Below, piece by piece: positions 1-8,688 of a stretch of DNA of 64,000 nucleotides. The stretch comes from Candidatus Polarisedimenticolaceae bacterium (GTDB lineage: Bacteria > Acidobacteriota > Polarisedimenticolia > Polarisedimenticolales > DASRJG01). The number at the start of each line of letters is the position of its first letter. The first letter of the stretch is position 1. Under the pieces are notes generated by a model. The model saw only the letters and a program-made list of their open reading frames with translations, made no database searches and was not told the DNA's origin. The position numbers and the translations under genes were made by a program. The stretch is taken from the NCBI GenBank assembly GCA_036376135.1, contig DASVAW010000059.1, positions 1 through 64,000 on the forward strand. Direction: 5' to 3'.

Positions 1-260
1 GGCGACGTCGCGTCGAGGATCACACGCGACGATCCCGCGTCGAGCGGGAATCGCCTGAGGATCAGGGGCAGGAACACCTGCACGCCGTCGGCGTATCCCA
101 CGATCGCCACGGGGTCACCGCCCTGGCGGCGGGCCTCCAACCCGACGTACGCCGCGGTGTGATAGAAGTCGTGATCCAGTTCCGCCAGAAGGCCGGACCA
201 ACGCCCGTCCGCTGGCGTAAGAACGTCGAACCCAGAGAGGTCGTGGTTTGTGCTCGTCAC
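1..260 (-). CDS. FemAB/GNAT-like acyltransferase, N-terminal fragment (runs off left edge)
   Basis: This frame opens at a GTG near 260 and stays open to the window edge, so about 86 residues are visible and the C-terminus is missing. The fragment contains DFYHTAAY followed by a segment ending FLPLILRRF. This resembles the opening strands of FemAB-like proteins of the Acetyltransf_6 type, which often accompany exopolysaccharide loci. A GGAG lies about 11 bases upstream of the GTG. It is divergent from the glycosyltransferase at 462. The complete gene at 3491 belongs to the same broad superfamily. The family call rests on a short fragment; that the frame is coding is fairly likely. Confidence 0.6.
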   Translation of the reverse strand, partial: MTSTNHDLSGFDVLTPADGRWSGLLAELDHDFYHTAAYVGLEARRQGGDPVAIVGYADGVQVFLPLILRRFPLDAGSSRVILDATS

Positions 261-461
261 GAGGACCGAATCTCCAGTCGGAGGCGAGCGCTTCGCACTC
301 CGCGGATCCCAAACGATAGGTTTCCGGCTCGACGACTGCCACCGGCCCCGCCGGCGGTGGACCCCGCAGGGCGAGGATGGGCCCCGGATGGAGCCGCGGA
401 TCCATGAACGCCACAGGCCGCCGAATGCCGGATCTGTAATCGGCAGGTTCTCGCGGCTGCC

Positions 462-1550
462 ATGAAGATCCTGATGGCCGCCTCCGCGAGGTCGACGAAC
501 ACGGCGTCTCTGGTCGAAGGACTTGCGAACTGCGGCGACGAGGTTCACGTCGCGACGCTGCACCCCGGGCCCCTCCCGGCCGCCACCGTGCACTCCTTGG
601 GAGCTGCGTCGCGAGGGCTGAGCCGGACGGCGTTCCTCGCCGCCGTCCCCGCGTTCCGAAGGCTTCACCGGATGCTCGCCCCCGACATCACGCTCGGGTA
701 CTACGCGAGTTCGTACGGGGTCTTGACCGCATTCGCGCCCGGCCCGCGCGTCGTCGCGACTGCGGGGGGCGATGTGCTGCGCGAGGCCCAGGACTCGGCG
801 CTGCGCCGTCTCGCGATCCCGCTTCTCGCGCGGCTCGCCCTGTCCCGCGCCGACCTCGTGTTGTGCTGGGCACCCCATCTCGCGCGCGCGGCGCGGGCAC
901 TGGGAGCGACCGACTCGAGGATCATGACCCTCCCCAGGGGAATCGACACCGAGCTGTTCCGTGTGCCCGATCGACCGCCCGAGCACCCCCCCACCATCGT
1001 TTCCACACGGGCGCTGGATCCGTTCTACCGTCCGGGCGTCCTTCTCGATGCGTTCGCGCTGGCGCGCTCGCAGGGCCTCGAGGCGAGGCTCGTGTTCGTG
1101 GGGGACGGTCCGGCGGCTCCGGAACTGCGCGATCGATCGGCCAGCCTCGGCATGGACGGCGTGGTGACGTTCACCGGACGCCTGACGGTCGTGGAGCTCG
1201 CCGAGCGGCTTCGGCATTCCCACGTCTACGCGAGCTTCCCGAAGAGCGAGGGCTTGAGCGCTTCGTTGCTCGAGGCCATGGCGACGGGGCTGCTGCCCGT
1301 GGTCAACGATCTCGCGGCGAACACGGAGTGGGTCCGTGACGGGGCGAACGGACTCACCGTCCGCGAGCCGGTCACGCCTGCATCCATTGCGGCCGCCCTG
1401 CGTCGGGCCGTGGACGACGCTTCGCTCGCAACGTGGGCACGCGAGAAGAACCCGGTCCTGGTTCGCCAGCTCGCCTCGCGGAGCGCGAACGCGCTCCGGT
1501 TCCACGATGCGTTCCGGGAATTGGCCCGTTCCCGCGGTCGGGACGTTTGA
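462..1550 (+). CDS. GT4-family glycosyltransferase
   Basis: This 362-residue protein has the GT-B fold signature of family 4 glycosyltransferases. The N-terminal Rossmann half starts MKILMAASARS. The C-terminal half has the LVFVGDGP strand (about residues 203-210) and a late SEGLSASLLEAMATGLLPVV segment, the nucleotide-sugar binding EX7E-type region. It probably adds a sugar to a lipid-linked exopolysaccharide repeat unit at the inner face of the cytoplasmic membrane. It leads a forward block that continues with a second GT4, a phosphoglycosyl transferase and a FemAB-like gene. Donor and acceptor cannot be read from the sequence. Confidence 0.88.
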   Translation: MKILMAASARSTNTASLVEGLANCGDEVHVATLHPGPLPAATVHSLGAASRGLSRTAFLAAVPAFRRLHRMLAPDITLGYYASSYGVLTAFAPGPRVVATAGGDVLREAQDSALRRLAIPLLARLALSRADLVLCWAPHLARAARALGATDSRIMTLPRGIDTELFRVPDRPPEHPPTIVSTRALDPFYRPGVLLDAFALARSQGLEARLVFVGDGPAAPELRDRSASLGMDGVVTFTGRLTVVELAERLRHSHVYASFPKSEGLSASLLEAMATGLLPVVNDLAANTEWVRDGANGLTVREPVTPASIAAALRRAVDDASLATWAREKNPVLVRQLASRSANALRFHDAFRELARSRGRDV

Positions 1551-1641
1551 GGCGGGACGCGATAAGATCCACCCACGGGGTGCGACCCAAGGCTCGGACG
1601 TTCCTTGCGCGCCTGCCCGTGTTGCGGAGGGTTGGCGGTTC

Positions 1642-2868
1642 ATGAAGATCCTGTTCATCAGCCAGTTCATCGCCCGACCCGATCAGCCCGGCCAGAACCG
1701 TATCTTCGATTTCCTCCAGCGGCTCGTGAAGGAGGGACACCGGGCCCACGTCGTGACATGCGGCGTCCACTACCTGACGGCCACGCTCGACGCGGAGCTC
1801 GCTCGGGCGAAGTTCATCGAGACGCGCTGGGGTGACGTCGACGTCACCCTGACGTACGCGACACCGGGATTCCGGAGCGGGACCGTCGCACGCCTGCGTT
1901 CGTATCTGAGCTTCGTGTGGTACGCCATGCGCGCAACCCTTCGCGAGCGCGACGTCGACGCGATCATGGTCTCCATCCAGCCGATGTTCGTCGCGCCGCT
2001 CGCGTGGTTCGTCGCGAAGCTGCGCCGAGTTCCGTTCATCCTCGAGGTGCGGGATATCTGGCCGGACGTCGCCGTCGAGATGGGCATGCTCACCAACCCC
2101 TTGATGATCGGGCTCGGCAGGCGCCTGGAGCGTTTCGTCTACCGCAGCGCCCACCACATCATCGTGATCGGGCCGGAGATGAAACGCCTGCTCGTCGCCC
2201 GAGGAGTACCGGAGTCGCGCATCGACGTGGTGCCGCAAGGATTCCAGCCGCCTCCTTCGCCTCCTTCGCCGGCCGGTGACATCCGGGAGCGCCTGGGGCT
2301 TCAGGGGAAGTTCGCCGTCATGTATACCGGCTCCTTCGGGGTTGCCAACAACGACCTTCCCATGGTCCTCGACGCGGCCTCGCGACTCCGCGACCACGGG
2401 GACATCCGCTTCGTGCTCGTGGGGGACGGGAACCGGAAACAGGAATACGTGGAACGGTGCCGTCGTGAGGGGCTCACGAACGTCCAATTCGAACCCATGG
2501 TGTCGAAGAACGAGGTCCACTCGATGCTCTCGGCGGCGGACGCGTGCGTCATGACGCTGCCGCCGGGAGACTTCTTCAGGATCTGCCTGCAGAACAAGAT
2601 CTTCGACTACCTGGGCAACGGTAAACCGGTCGTCGCAGCCGTGGCGGGTGACCAGGAAGACCTGCTCCGCACGTCGGGCGGAGGGCTCGTCGTGCCGCCG
2701 GGTGATCTGGATGGACTCTGCCGCTCCGTGCTCCAACTTCGCGACGATCCGGAACTCCGGCGCCGAATCGGTGAGTCCGGTCGGTCCTATGTCGGGCGGC
2801 ACCTGATGCGGGACGACCTTCTCGAGCAGTACGTTCGCCTGCTGGAGCGAACGGTGAATCGCGCATGA
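1642..2868 (+). CDS. GT4-family glycosyltransferase (WbuB/WcaI-like)
   Basis: The frame is open further upstream, but I place the start at ATG 1642. It has a GGAGG about 11 bases before it, and the protein then begins MKILFISQFIARPDQPGQNR, a normal GT-B N-terminus. The product is 408 residues. EVRDIWPD (around residue 135) is typical of the WbuB/WcaI branch of GT4. LVGDGNRK and a late KIFDYLGNGKPVVA segment form the donor-binding half. The stop overlaps the next start by ATGA, so it is probably translationally coupled to the initiating phosphoglycosyl transferase. Its sugar specificity is unknown. Confidence 0.9.
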   Translation: MKILFISQFIARPDQPGQNRIFDFLQRLVKEGHRAHVVTCGVHYLTATLDAELARAKFIETRWGDVDVTLTYATPGFRSGTVARLRSYLSFVWYAMRATLRERDVDAIMVSIQPMFVAPLAWFVAKLRRVPFILEVRDIWPDVAVEMGMLTNPLMIGLGRRLERFVYRSAHHIIVIGPEMKRLLVARGVPESRIDVVPQGFQPPPSPPSPAGDIRERLGLQGKFAVMYTGSFGVANNDLPMVLDAASRLRDHGDIRFVLVGDGNRKQEYVERCRREGLTNVQFEPMVSKNEVHSMLSAADACVMTLPPGDFFRICLQNKIFDYLGNGKPVVAAVAGDQEDLLRTSGGGLVVPPGDLDGLCRSVLQLRDDPELRRRIGESGRSYVGRHLMRDDLLEQYVRLLERTVNRA

Positions 2869-3494
2869 CCCGTGTTCTCAGTGTTGGGATCGCGATCGTC
2901 GCGGTCATCGTCGCGTCGCCGCTCGCCGCGCTCATCGCAATCTGCATCAAGCTGGAGGACGCGGGGCCGGTCTTCTTCCGACAGGATCGGGCGGGACAGG
3001 GAGGCCGGAACTTCCGGCTGCTCAAGTTCCGCACGATGGTCACGGACGCGGAGCGCAAGGGGTTGGGGGTGAACGTCGCGCCGAACGACGATCGGATCAC
3101 GCGAGTGGGTCGCGTGCTCCGACGTTGGAGCCTCGACGAGCTTCCGCAGTTCCTGAACGTGCTGAAGGGCGACATGAACGTGGTCGGACCCCGGCCGGCG
3201 CTCCCCTTCCAAGCCGCTCGGTACACGCCTTCGGAGCGGCGACGGCTGGAGGTTCGACCGGGCCTCACCGGCTGGGCTCAGGTCCACGGACGCAACGCCC
3301 TCAGCTGGAAGCAACGCATCGAGCTGGACGTCTGGTACGTCGATCACCGCAACCTCGCCGTGGACCTGCTCGTGCTGCTACGGACGCCGGCCGCGATGCT
3401 GCGTTCGGAGGGGCTGTACGAGCCGGGCGCCGGGCTCGACGACGAGTTCAACGCGCCCGAGGGCGAGCCCCCGGTCGGAGGGGCCGGACCGTGA
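2865..3494 (+). CDS. Undecaprenyl-phosphate sugar phosphotransferase (PglC/WcaJ C-domain type)
   Basis: This 209-residue bacterial sugar transferase is the short monotopic form. One hydrophobic re-entrant segment (residues 4-27) is followed by FFRQDRAGQ, LLKFRTM and RRWSLDELPQFLNVLKGDM. The Asp91-Glu92 pair matches the catalytic DE dyad of PglC-like enzymes, and VVGPRP and RPGLTGWAQV follow. It should transfer a sugar-1-phosphate from a UDP-sugar to undecaprenyl phosphate, starting repeat-unit assembly. Its start overlaps the preceding GT4 stop (ATGA) and its stop overlaps the next start (GTGA). The dehydratase, aminotransferase and acyltransferase nearby suggest a modified amino sugar as donor, which is inference. 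Confidence 0.93.
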   Translation: MTRVLSVGIAIVAVIVASPLAALIAICIKLEDAGPVFFRQDRAGQGGRNFRLLKFRTMVTDAERKGLGVNVAPNDDRITRVGRVLRRWSLDELPQFLNVLKGDMNVVGPRPALPFQAARYTPSERRRLEVRPGLTGWAQVHGRNALSWKQRIELDVWYVDHRNLAVDLLVLLRTPAAMLRSEGLYEPGAGLDDEFNAPEGEPPVGGAGP

Positions 3495-4549
3495 CCGACG
3501 GCGCCATCGTCGCGATCCCGCCCGAGGATCACGGGGCCTGGTGGGATGCCATCTCCGATCTCCCGGATGCCCACCCCTTCTACCACCCGGACGTGCTCTC
3601 CCACCTGGCCCGGCAGGACGACTCCCGTGCCGAGCTCCTGACGTACCGCGAAGGGACGAAGAGCGCGTTGCTGCCGTGGCTCGTGAGGGACCTGCCCCCT
3701 CGAGTCGTCGATCGCGTCGGGGGGAGATTTCGACACGATGCGGTGGGGCCGGACTACGGCGGGCCGGTAGGCTCCTTCGACGCCGACGTGCTGGGCCGCT
3801 TCTACGACGCCCTGGGCCGGTTCGCGGCGGACCGTGGCATCCTCACGGCGTTTCTCCGCCTGAACCCGTTCGGAGGAGTGCAAGCGCTCCTCGAGCACTG
3901 CCCGAACATCCAATCCGATCGCGACATCGTGTGGCTCGATCTGACCCGAGGATTCGACGCCTTGTGGGCCGAGTTCGCCCATTCGGCTCGCAAGAACTAC
4001 AAGCGGGCGCTGGCTTCGGGGCTCGAGTTCACGGCGTCGACCAGCGATGAGGCCGTGGAGGGACTGGCGGGCGTCTACGCGGCCACGATGACGCGTCGTC
4101 ACGCCGAGGATCGGTACCGCCTGGACCTCGAGTTCTTTCGCGGCCTGACGCGACTCGCGGGGACCAGCACGCTCATCGTGACGGCTCGGCTCTCGGGCCG
4201 GCCGGTCGCCAGCCACCTCTACCTCTGCGACAGCCGCTACGCGTTCTCCTATCTGGGAGGGGCGCTCTCCGAATTCGCTGCGTGCCGGCCGACGAACGGT
4301 GTGGTGACCGAGGCAATCAAGCTGCTTTCCGGGCGCGGCGCAACCCGTCTGGTTCTGGGTGGTGGATACCACGCGGGAGACGGGATCGAACGATTCAAGC
4401 GGACGTTCTCCCGCTCGACCATCGGCTTTCGGACACAACGGCTCGTCTTCGACGAATCGGCCTACCAGGCCGCCACGACGGAGCAGCGGGAGGACGCGAG
4501 GACGTCGGTGACCGACTTCTTCCCCGCCTACCGCGCGACCGACTCGTAG
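3491..4549 (+). CDS. FemAB-like GNAT protein of exopolysaccharide loci
   Basis: The open frame extends far upstream, but GTG 3491 overlaps the previous stop by GTGA and gives a 352-residue protein beginning TDGAIVAIPPEDHGAWW (after initiator Met). HPFYHPDVL near residue 30 and FAHSARKNYKRAL (around 160) resemble the FemAB/Acetyltransf_6 family. The second half contains RPVASHLYL and FSYLGGAL, the second acyltransferase fold. Relatives occur in XrtA-type exopolysaccharide loci and are presumed to acylate or aminoacylate a glycan or lipid intermediate; the reaction is not established. Its 3-prime end overlaps the convergent glycosyltransferase by 22 bases. Confidence 0.8.
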   Translation: MTDGAIVAIPPEDHGAWWDAISDLPDAHPFYHPDVLSHLARQDDSRAELLTYREGTKSALLPWLVRDLPPRVVDRVGGRFRHDAVGPDYGGPVGSFDADVLGRFYDALGRFAADRGILTAFLRLNPFGGVQALLEHCPNIQSDRDIVWLDLTRGFDALWAEFAHSARKNYKRALASGLEFTASTSDEAVEGLAGVYAATMTRRHAEDRYRLDLEFFRGLTRLAGTSTLIVTARLSGRPVASHLYLCDSRYAFSYLGGALSEFAACRPTNGVVTEAIKLLSGRGATRLVLGGGYHAGDGIERFKRTFSRSTIGFRTQRLVFDESAYQAATTEQREDARTSVTDFFPAYRATDS

Positions 4550-5655
4550 GCAGCCTCCATGCGGTGCACCATCGCGTCGAGCGTGAAGTGCGCCCCGATC
4601 CGTTCACGGGCAGCGGCACCCATGCGGCGCCGAGTGTCCGGTGCGGCCAGGATCGAGCGAATCGCGTTCGCGAGCGCTTCCGGGGAAGCCGGCGGCACGA
4701 CGAGACCCGTGACGCCGTGTTCCACGACCCTGGAATTGGCGCCCACGTCCGTGACGACGGCGGGGATTCCCTCCGCGTGAGCCTCCAACAGTGCGTTGGA
4801 CATCCCCTCCTCCAATGACGACAGCACGAAGAGGTCGGACGAAGCAAGCACCTCGCGCACGGCGCGCACCGCACCGGGCAGGAGGACGACCGACTGCAAC
4901 CCGAGCTCGGCTCTCAGGGACTCCAACCTCGCGCGCTCCGGTCCCTCTCCGCAGATCAGGAAATGCGTGCCCGGGAACGCCGTCACGACCTGCTTCGCCG
5001 CGCGCAAGAGATGGTCGAGGCCCTTCCGGGGATGGAGGCTCGCGAGCGTCACCACGATCGGGCGGCCGGGCAGGCGCCCCCCCAGCGCCTGCTCCGCCGT
5101 TTCGAGCGAAGCACCGCCGCGCGGCGACTCGAGCTCGATGCCGTTCTCGACGACCTCGATTCGCTCCGACGGAACGCCCCGCTCGGCGAATCGTTCCTTG
5201 ACCGGATCGCTCACCGCCACGATCCGGTCGGCAAGTCGCAATACCGCGACGTAGAGACTCATCCTCAGACTCGAGTACTTGTCGTCCATGTTCCGGAGCC
5301 CCGCGACCACGAGCGTTCCCCGGCTCAGGCGCGTCGCCAGGATCGCCTGGACATTGCACTCGAAAAGCAGGCTATGAAGGACGTCAATGCGCCGTTCGCG
5401 CACGAGCCGCGCGAGGCGGACGACCGCTCGAAGGGAGGACGGGCCGTAGAGCGGCCCCCGAGAAGCGATCTCGACGACCTCGATCCCTGCATCCTCGAGC
5501 TCCCGGAGGTATTCGCCACGACGTTCGCGGCAGAGGACGAGGACGTCGAATCGCGAACGGTCCAACCGAGGAGCCAGGAGAGAGACGTGCCGCTGCGCGC
5601 CCCCGCCGCCGAGCGAGCCGATGAAGAGCGCCAGGCGGATGCGCTTCCGGCTCAT
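4528..5655 (-). CDS. GT4-family glycosyltransferase
   Basis: The frame opens upstream, but ATG 5655 gives a clean N-terminus, MSRKRIRLALFIGSLGGGGA, with the glycine-rich GT-B acceptor-side loop. The protein has 375 residues. SLHPRKGLDHLLRA and FLICGEGPER mark the donor-binding half, and SSLEEGMSNALLEAHAEG the EX7E-type region. It is the last gene of a reverse-strand block (acyltransferase, two hydrolases, DegT, GT4), 28 bases after DegT. It probably adds a late sugar of the repeat unit. Specificity is unknown. Confidence 0.9.
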   Translation of the reverse strand: MSRKRIRLALFIGSLGGGGAQRHVSLLAPRLDRSRFDVLVLCRERRGEYLRELEDAGIEVVEIASRGPLYGPSSLRAVVRLARLVRERRIDVLHSLLFECNVQAILATRLSRGTLVVAGLRNMDDKYSSLRMSLYVAVLRLADRIVAVSDPVKERFAERGVPSERIEVVENGIELESPRGGASLETAEQALGGRLPGRPIVVTLASLHPRKGLDHLLRAAKQVVTAFPGTHFLICGEGPERARLESLRAELGLQSVVLLPGAVRAVREVLASSDLFVLSSLEEGMSNALLEAHAEGIPAVVTDVGANSRVVEHGVTGLVVPPASPEALANAIRSILAAPDTRRRMGAAARERIGAHFTLDAMVHRMEAAYESVAR

Positions 5656-5683
5656 CGACGCGCCGAGTTGCGGCCGGAGGAAC

Positions 5684-6814
5684 TCAAGCCGCGCGCCCCT
5701 CGAGCACCCCACGCAGCGCGTCCGCCACGTAGTGCACGTCCTCGGCGGTCATTTCCGGGAACATCGGGAGGGAGAGGATCGTGTCGCAGATCGCCTCCGC
5801 CGTCGGGAACGACCCCCGCCTCAGGCCGAGGTACGCGTACGCGGGGAGCAGATGGACGGGCAGCGGGTAGTGCACCCCGGTGGCCACACCGCGCTCCTCG
5901 AGCGCCGCGCGAACGCCCTCACGGTCGGCGACCCGAACCACGTAGACGTGGTACACGTGTTCCGCGCCTTCCGTCTCCTCCGGGAGCCGCAGTCCTGGGA
6001 TTCCGGACAGGGCCTCCCGGTACAGCCGGGCGACGCGACGCCTCCCCGCGGACCAGTCGGTCAGGTGCGGCAGTTTCGCCCTCAGGATCGCGGCCTGCAG
6101 CGCGTCGAGGCGGCTGTTCACCCCTTCGAATTGGTGGTCGAACTTCCCCTCCCGTCCGTGGTTCCGCCACATTCGGACCTTCGCGGCGAGGGCGTCGTCG
6201 TTCGTCGCGACGGCCCCTGCATCCCCGTAGGCCCCCAGGTTCTTGCCGGGGAAGAACGAATAGGACGCGACGTCCGCGAGCTCCCCGAGGCGGCGGCCGT
6301 TCACGCGCACACCGTGCCCCTGCGCACAGTCCACGATCGTGGCGACGCCGCGACGCCGGGCGGCGTCGAGGACGCCGTCGAGACCGGCGGGATTGCCGTA
6401 GATCGGAACCGGAAGAACCACGCGCGTCGCGGGCGTCCATGCCCGCTCGAGCGTCTCCGCCGTCATGCAGAACGTGGTGGCGTCGACGTCGCAGAGCGTC
6501 GGTCGCCCGCCCGCCTGGGTGACCGCCTCGGTCGTCGCCATGAAGGTGTGCGCGGGAGCGACCGCTTCGAAGCCGGGCGCAAGACCCATCGCACGCATGA
6601 TCAGGACGAGGGCGTCCGTCCCGTTCGCGACGCCGACCACGTGCCGGAAGCCGCTGTACGCCGCGAACTCACGCTCGAAGGCCTCCACCTCGGGGCCGAG
6701 GATGAACGAGGTATTCCCGATCACCCGCGCCACCGCGGCGTCGATCTCGGGGCGGATCGCGAGGTACTGGGCCTTGAGGTCGAGAAACGGGACCTTCTTC
6801 GTCGTCGCGGGCAT
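5684..6814 (-). CDS. DegT/DnrJ/EryC1/StrS sugar aminotransferase
   Basis: This 376-residue PLP-dependent aminotransferase acts on nucleotide-linked keto-sugars. ANGTDAL (63-69) forms the phosphate-binding loop. VDCAQGHG (161-168) carries the Asp that contacts the pyridine nitrogen. SFFPGKNLGAYGDAG (187-200) contains the Schiff-base lysine Lys191. Many relatives have EDAAQAHGA where this has VDCAQGHG, a mild variation. With the PglF/WbpM-like dehydratase at 12163 and the hexapeptide acyltransferase at 8689 it could build a UDP-N-acylamino sugar. Which carbon is aminated cannot be told. It is 15 bases downstream of the hydrolase gene, so co-transcribed. Confidence 0.93.
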   Translation of the reverse strand: MPATTKKVPFLDLKAQYLAIRPEIDAAVARVIGNTSFILGPEVEAFEREFAAYSGFRHVVGVANGTDALVLIMRAMGLAPGFEAVAPAHTFMATTEAVTQAGGRPTLCDVDATTFCMTAETLERAWTPATRVVLPVPIYGNPAGLDGVLDAARRRGVATIVDCAQGHGVRVNGRRLGELADVASYSFFPGKNLGAYGDAGAVATNDDALAAKVRMWRNHGREGKFDHQFEGVNSRLDALQAAILRAKLPHLTDWSAGRRRVARLYREALSGIPGLRLPEETEGAEHVYHVYVVRVADREGVRAALEERGVATGVHYPLPVHLLPAYAYLGLRRGSFPTAEAICDTILSLPMFPEMTAEDVHYVADALRGVLEGRAA

Positions 6815-6829
6815 GGGTTCCTCCGGAAT

Positions 6830-7804
6830 CTAGTCGCGCGATCCGTCGTCCGTGGCCAGCCACTCCTCCACCACGCGTATCAGCATCTCCCTCCACGGCG
6901 GCATGCCGTAGATGTGATTGGAGTCCGGAATGCTGACTCGCGCGTGGCGTGAGGCGTACTCGCCTCCCGGCGCGAGATGGTGCCGACCGAAGTGCTCGTC
7001 GAACGCGAACGTGCTCGCGTCGTTCGCGGCGGTCACGAAGAGGGCCCGGCCGCCCCGTCGGTGGAACGCCCCGAGGGCTTCCACGAACATCGGGTTCAAG
7101 ACCTCGCCCGCCGCAGCCGCGCCCGGCGCCGCGCCCCCTGCGGTCCCGTCGCCCGCCGGTGCGACAGCGAGGTTCGCCGCCGCGGCCCGCTTGAGCGTCG
7201 AGAAATCCGTGCGGAGACTCAGGAGGTTGAGCCACGCGCGCCAGTCCTTGGCCCGCCGCAGATACGCGCGGAGGATCCTCCTGGAATGCGCCTTTCCAGT
7301 GATCCGCGGGCCGCCCCCCTCACTCGCGTCTCGCAAGGTGACGGGAACGTCGATGAGGACGAGGCGGCGGACATCCGCGTCCTCCCCCGCCTCGAGCAGC
7401 ACGCTGATCGCCCCGCCGCAGTTCCCCATGCCGACGACCTCGTCCAGTCGGCAGGTTCGTCGGAACTCGGCCGCGGCCGTTCGCACGCAGTCGACGAAGC
7501 ACCCTTTCTGCACGGTCTGCCAGAGATCGACGAGCGGCTGCTCCGGAAGTTCCCCGACGCTGTCCCCGATTCCGGGTGGGTCCACCCGCAGGACCCAGTA
7601 CCCGTTTCCCGCCAGGCGACGCGCGAGGCGCACGTTCAGCCGGTTCGGGGCGACGCGGCTCTTGAGACCGGGATTCAGCAGGAGAATGCCGACCCTGCGG
7701 CGCCGTGGACCGTCCGGGGCGTGGAGCATCGCGAAGCTCGGATCCCCCGCGATATCGAGAACAACGGGCGTTTCCGCGAGGGGCGCGGGATCCGGCGCGA
7801 TCAT
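6830..7804 (-). CDS. Alpha/beta hydrolase, exosortase-A-associated hydrolase 1-like
   Basis: The start is ATG 7804, which overlaps the upstream stop as ATGA; an earlier in-frame start would lie inside the neighbour. The 324-residue protein has the alpha/beta-hydrolase pattern: GILLLNPG (39-46), VLRVDPPGIGDS (71-82), a nucleophile elbow GNCGG (127-131) and a late SIPDSNHIYG likely holding the catalytic His. The elbow residue is Cys129 rather than Ser. Paired hydrolases of this kind occur next to XrtA exopolysaccharide genes, where their substrate is unknown; an acyl thioester on the nearby acyl carrier protein is possible. An Ala/Gly-rich insert lies near residues 212-235. Confidence 0.78.
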   Translation of the reverse strand: MIAPDPAPLAETPVVLDIAGDPSFAMLHAPDGPRRRRVGILLLNPGLKSRVAPNRLNVRLARRLAGNGYWVLRVDPPGIGDSVGELPEQPLVDLWQTVQKGCFVDCVRTAAAEFRRTCRLDEVVGMGNCGGAISVLLEAGEDADVRRLVLIDVPVTLRDASEGGGPRITGKAHSRRILRAYLRRAKDWRAWLNLLSLRTDFSTLKRAAAANLAVAPAGDGTAGGAAPGAAAAGEVLNPMFVEALGAFHRRGGRALFVTAANDASTFAFDEHFGRHHLAPGGEYASRHARVSIPDSNHIYGMPPWREMLIRVVEEWLATDDGSRD

Positions 7805-8667
7805 CGGAGGCGTCCCAACTCGTCGAGCCACCGAACCGTCGCCTCCGCCGCATCCGGGGACGCGGTCCGGTAGCGCCGCACGTCGTTCCAGAACGGCTCC
7901 TCGTCAAACCTCCGATACGCGATGCGCGTGCGCGGCCCCCCCCGATCGGCGAGGGCCTTCACGGGCGTGGCGGCGTCGGCAGAGCCCTTTCGAAGCTCCA
8001 CGACCAGCGCCTCCGGACAACTCCCGGGAAAGGCGCCATCGCCCAGGCCTCCCGACGCGGTCGCCTCTCGCCAGAATCGACCGGTCAGCCCGTACCCTTC
8101 GATCACGACCGCTTCGTCCCGCAGCAGCCCCTGCACCAACGCATCGCGATTCCGCTGGACCCTTCCGTGGAGTCGCACCTGGAAGGTCAGGTTGATGCGC
8201 AGGCACTCGCGAAGCCACGACGCGACGTCCACGACGGGCTCCCAGAGTACGGCCGGGAGCCCCAGCCGGGCGGCGGCCCTCCCCGCGAGTGTCCCGCCGA
8301 GGCGCAGCCCGGCGAGGACCGGCTTTCGTCCCGTGCGTCCCTCGGTCCATTCGGTCGCCTCGACGACGTCGCGCTCCAGATCTTCGAAACCGAACTCCTC
8401 GAACTCCCCCTCGCTGTCGCCGTGCCCCGAGAGATCGAACCGCACGACGACGTGGCCCGCGGCGGCGACGCGACGCGCCAGGTCCACGAGGACCCGGTGA
8501 GCCCAGAGTTTCTCCTCGAAGTGGGGGTGGCAGAGGACGAGTGGAGGCGCCGGAAGGGTGTCGCCCGGTGGCTCGTGCACGATCGCGAACTTGCGGCGCC
8601 CCGGCGCTCCGAAGAAGAGCGGGATCTCCCGCACTCCCGCGACCTCGGCAAACGACGACCACGCCAC
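7801..8667 (-). CDS. Alpha/beta hydrolase fold protein, exosortase-A-associated hydrolase 2-like
   Basis: This 288-residue protein starts at GTG 8667, eight bases after GAGGAG. PLVLCHPHFEEKLW (42-55) and VVRFDLSGHGDSEGEF (73-88) are alpha/beta-hydrolase core strands. At the expected nucleophile elbow it reads GLRLGG (120-125), with Arg122 where hydrolases have Ser, Cys or Asp. I recall similar sequences in the XrtA hydrolase-2 family, so this may be a family trait rather than decay. It may be non-hydrolytic or a partner of the adjacent hydrolase, to which it is translationally coupled. It begins 21 bases after the acyltransferase stop. Confidence 0.75.
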   Translation of the reverse strand: MAWSSFAEVAGVREIPLFFGAPGRRKFAIVHEPPGDTLPAPPLVLCHPHFEEKLWAHRVLVDLARRVAAAGHVVVRFDLSGHGDSEGEFEEFGFEDLERDVVEATEWTEGRTGRKPVLAGLRLGGTLAGRAAARLGLPAVLWEPVVDVASWLRECLRINLTFQVRLHGRVQRNRDALVQGLLRDEAVVIEGYGLTGRFWREATASGGLGDGAFPGSCPEALVVELRKGSADAATPVKALADRGGPRTRIAYRRFDEEPFWNDVRRYRTASPDAAEATVRWLDELGRLR

Positions 8668-8688
8668 GACGATGGCTCCTCGCCCGCC

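Noticed and set aside
115-502. Short frames near the left edge on both strands
   Set aside because: The frame opening at 260 on the minus strand has the DFYHTAAY motif of FemAB-like proteins and runs off the edge; the other short frames conflict with it and lack motifs.
4963-6952. Long plus-strand frames (519 and 443 codons) over the GT4 and DegT genes
   Set aside because: They are antisense to genes with complete catalytic motifs and are very rich in Arg and Pro.
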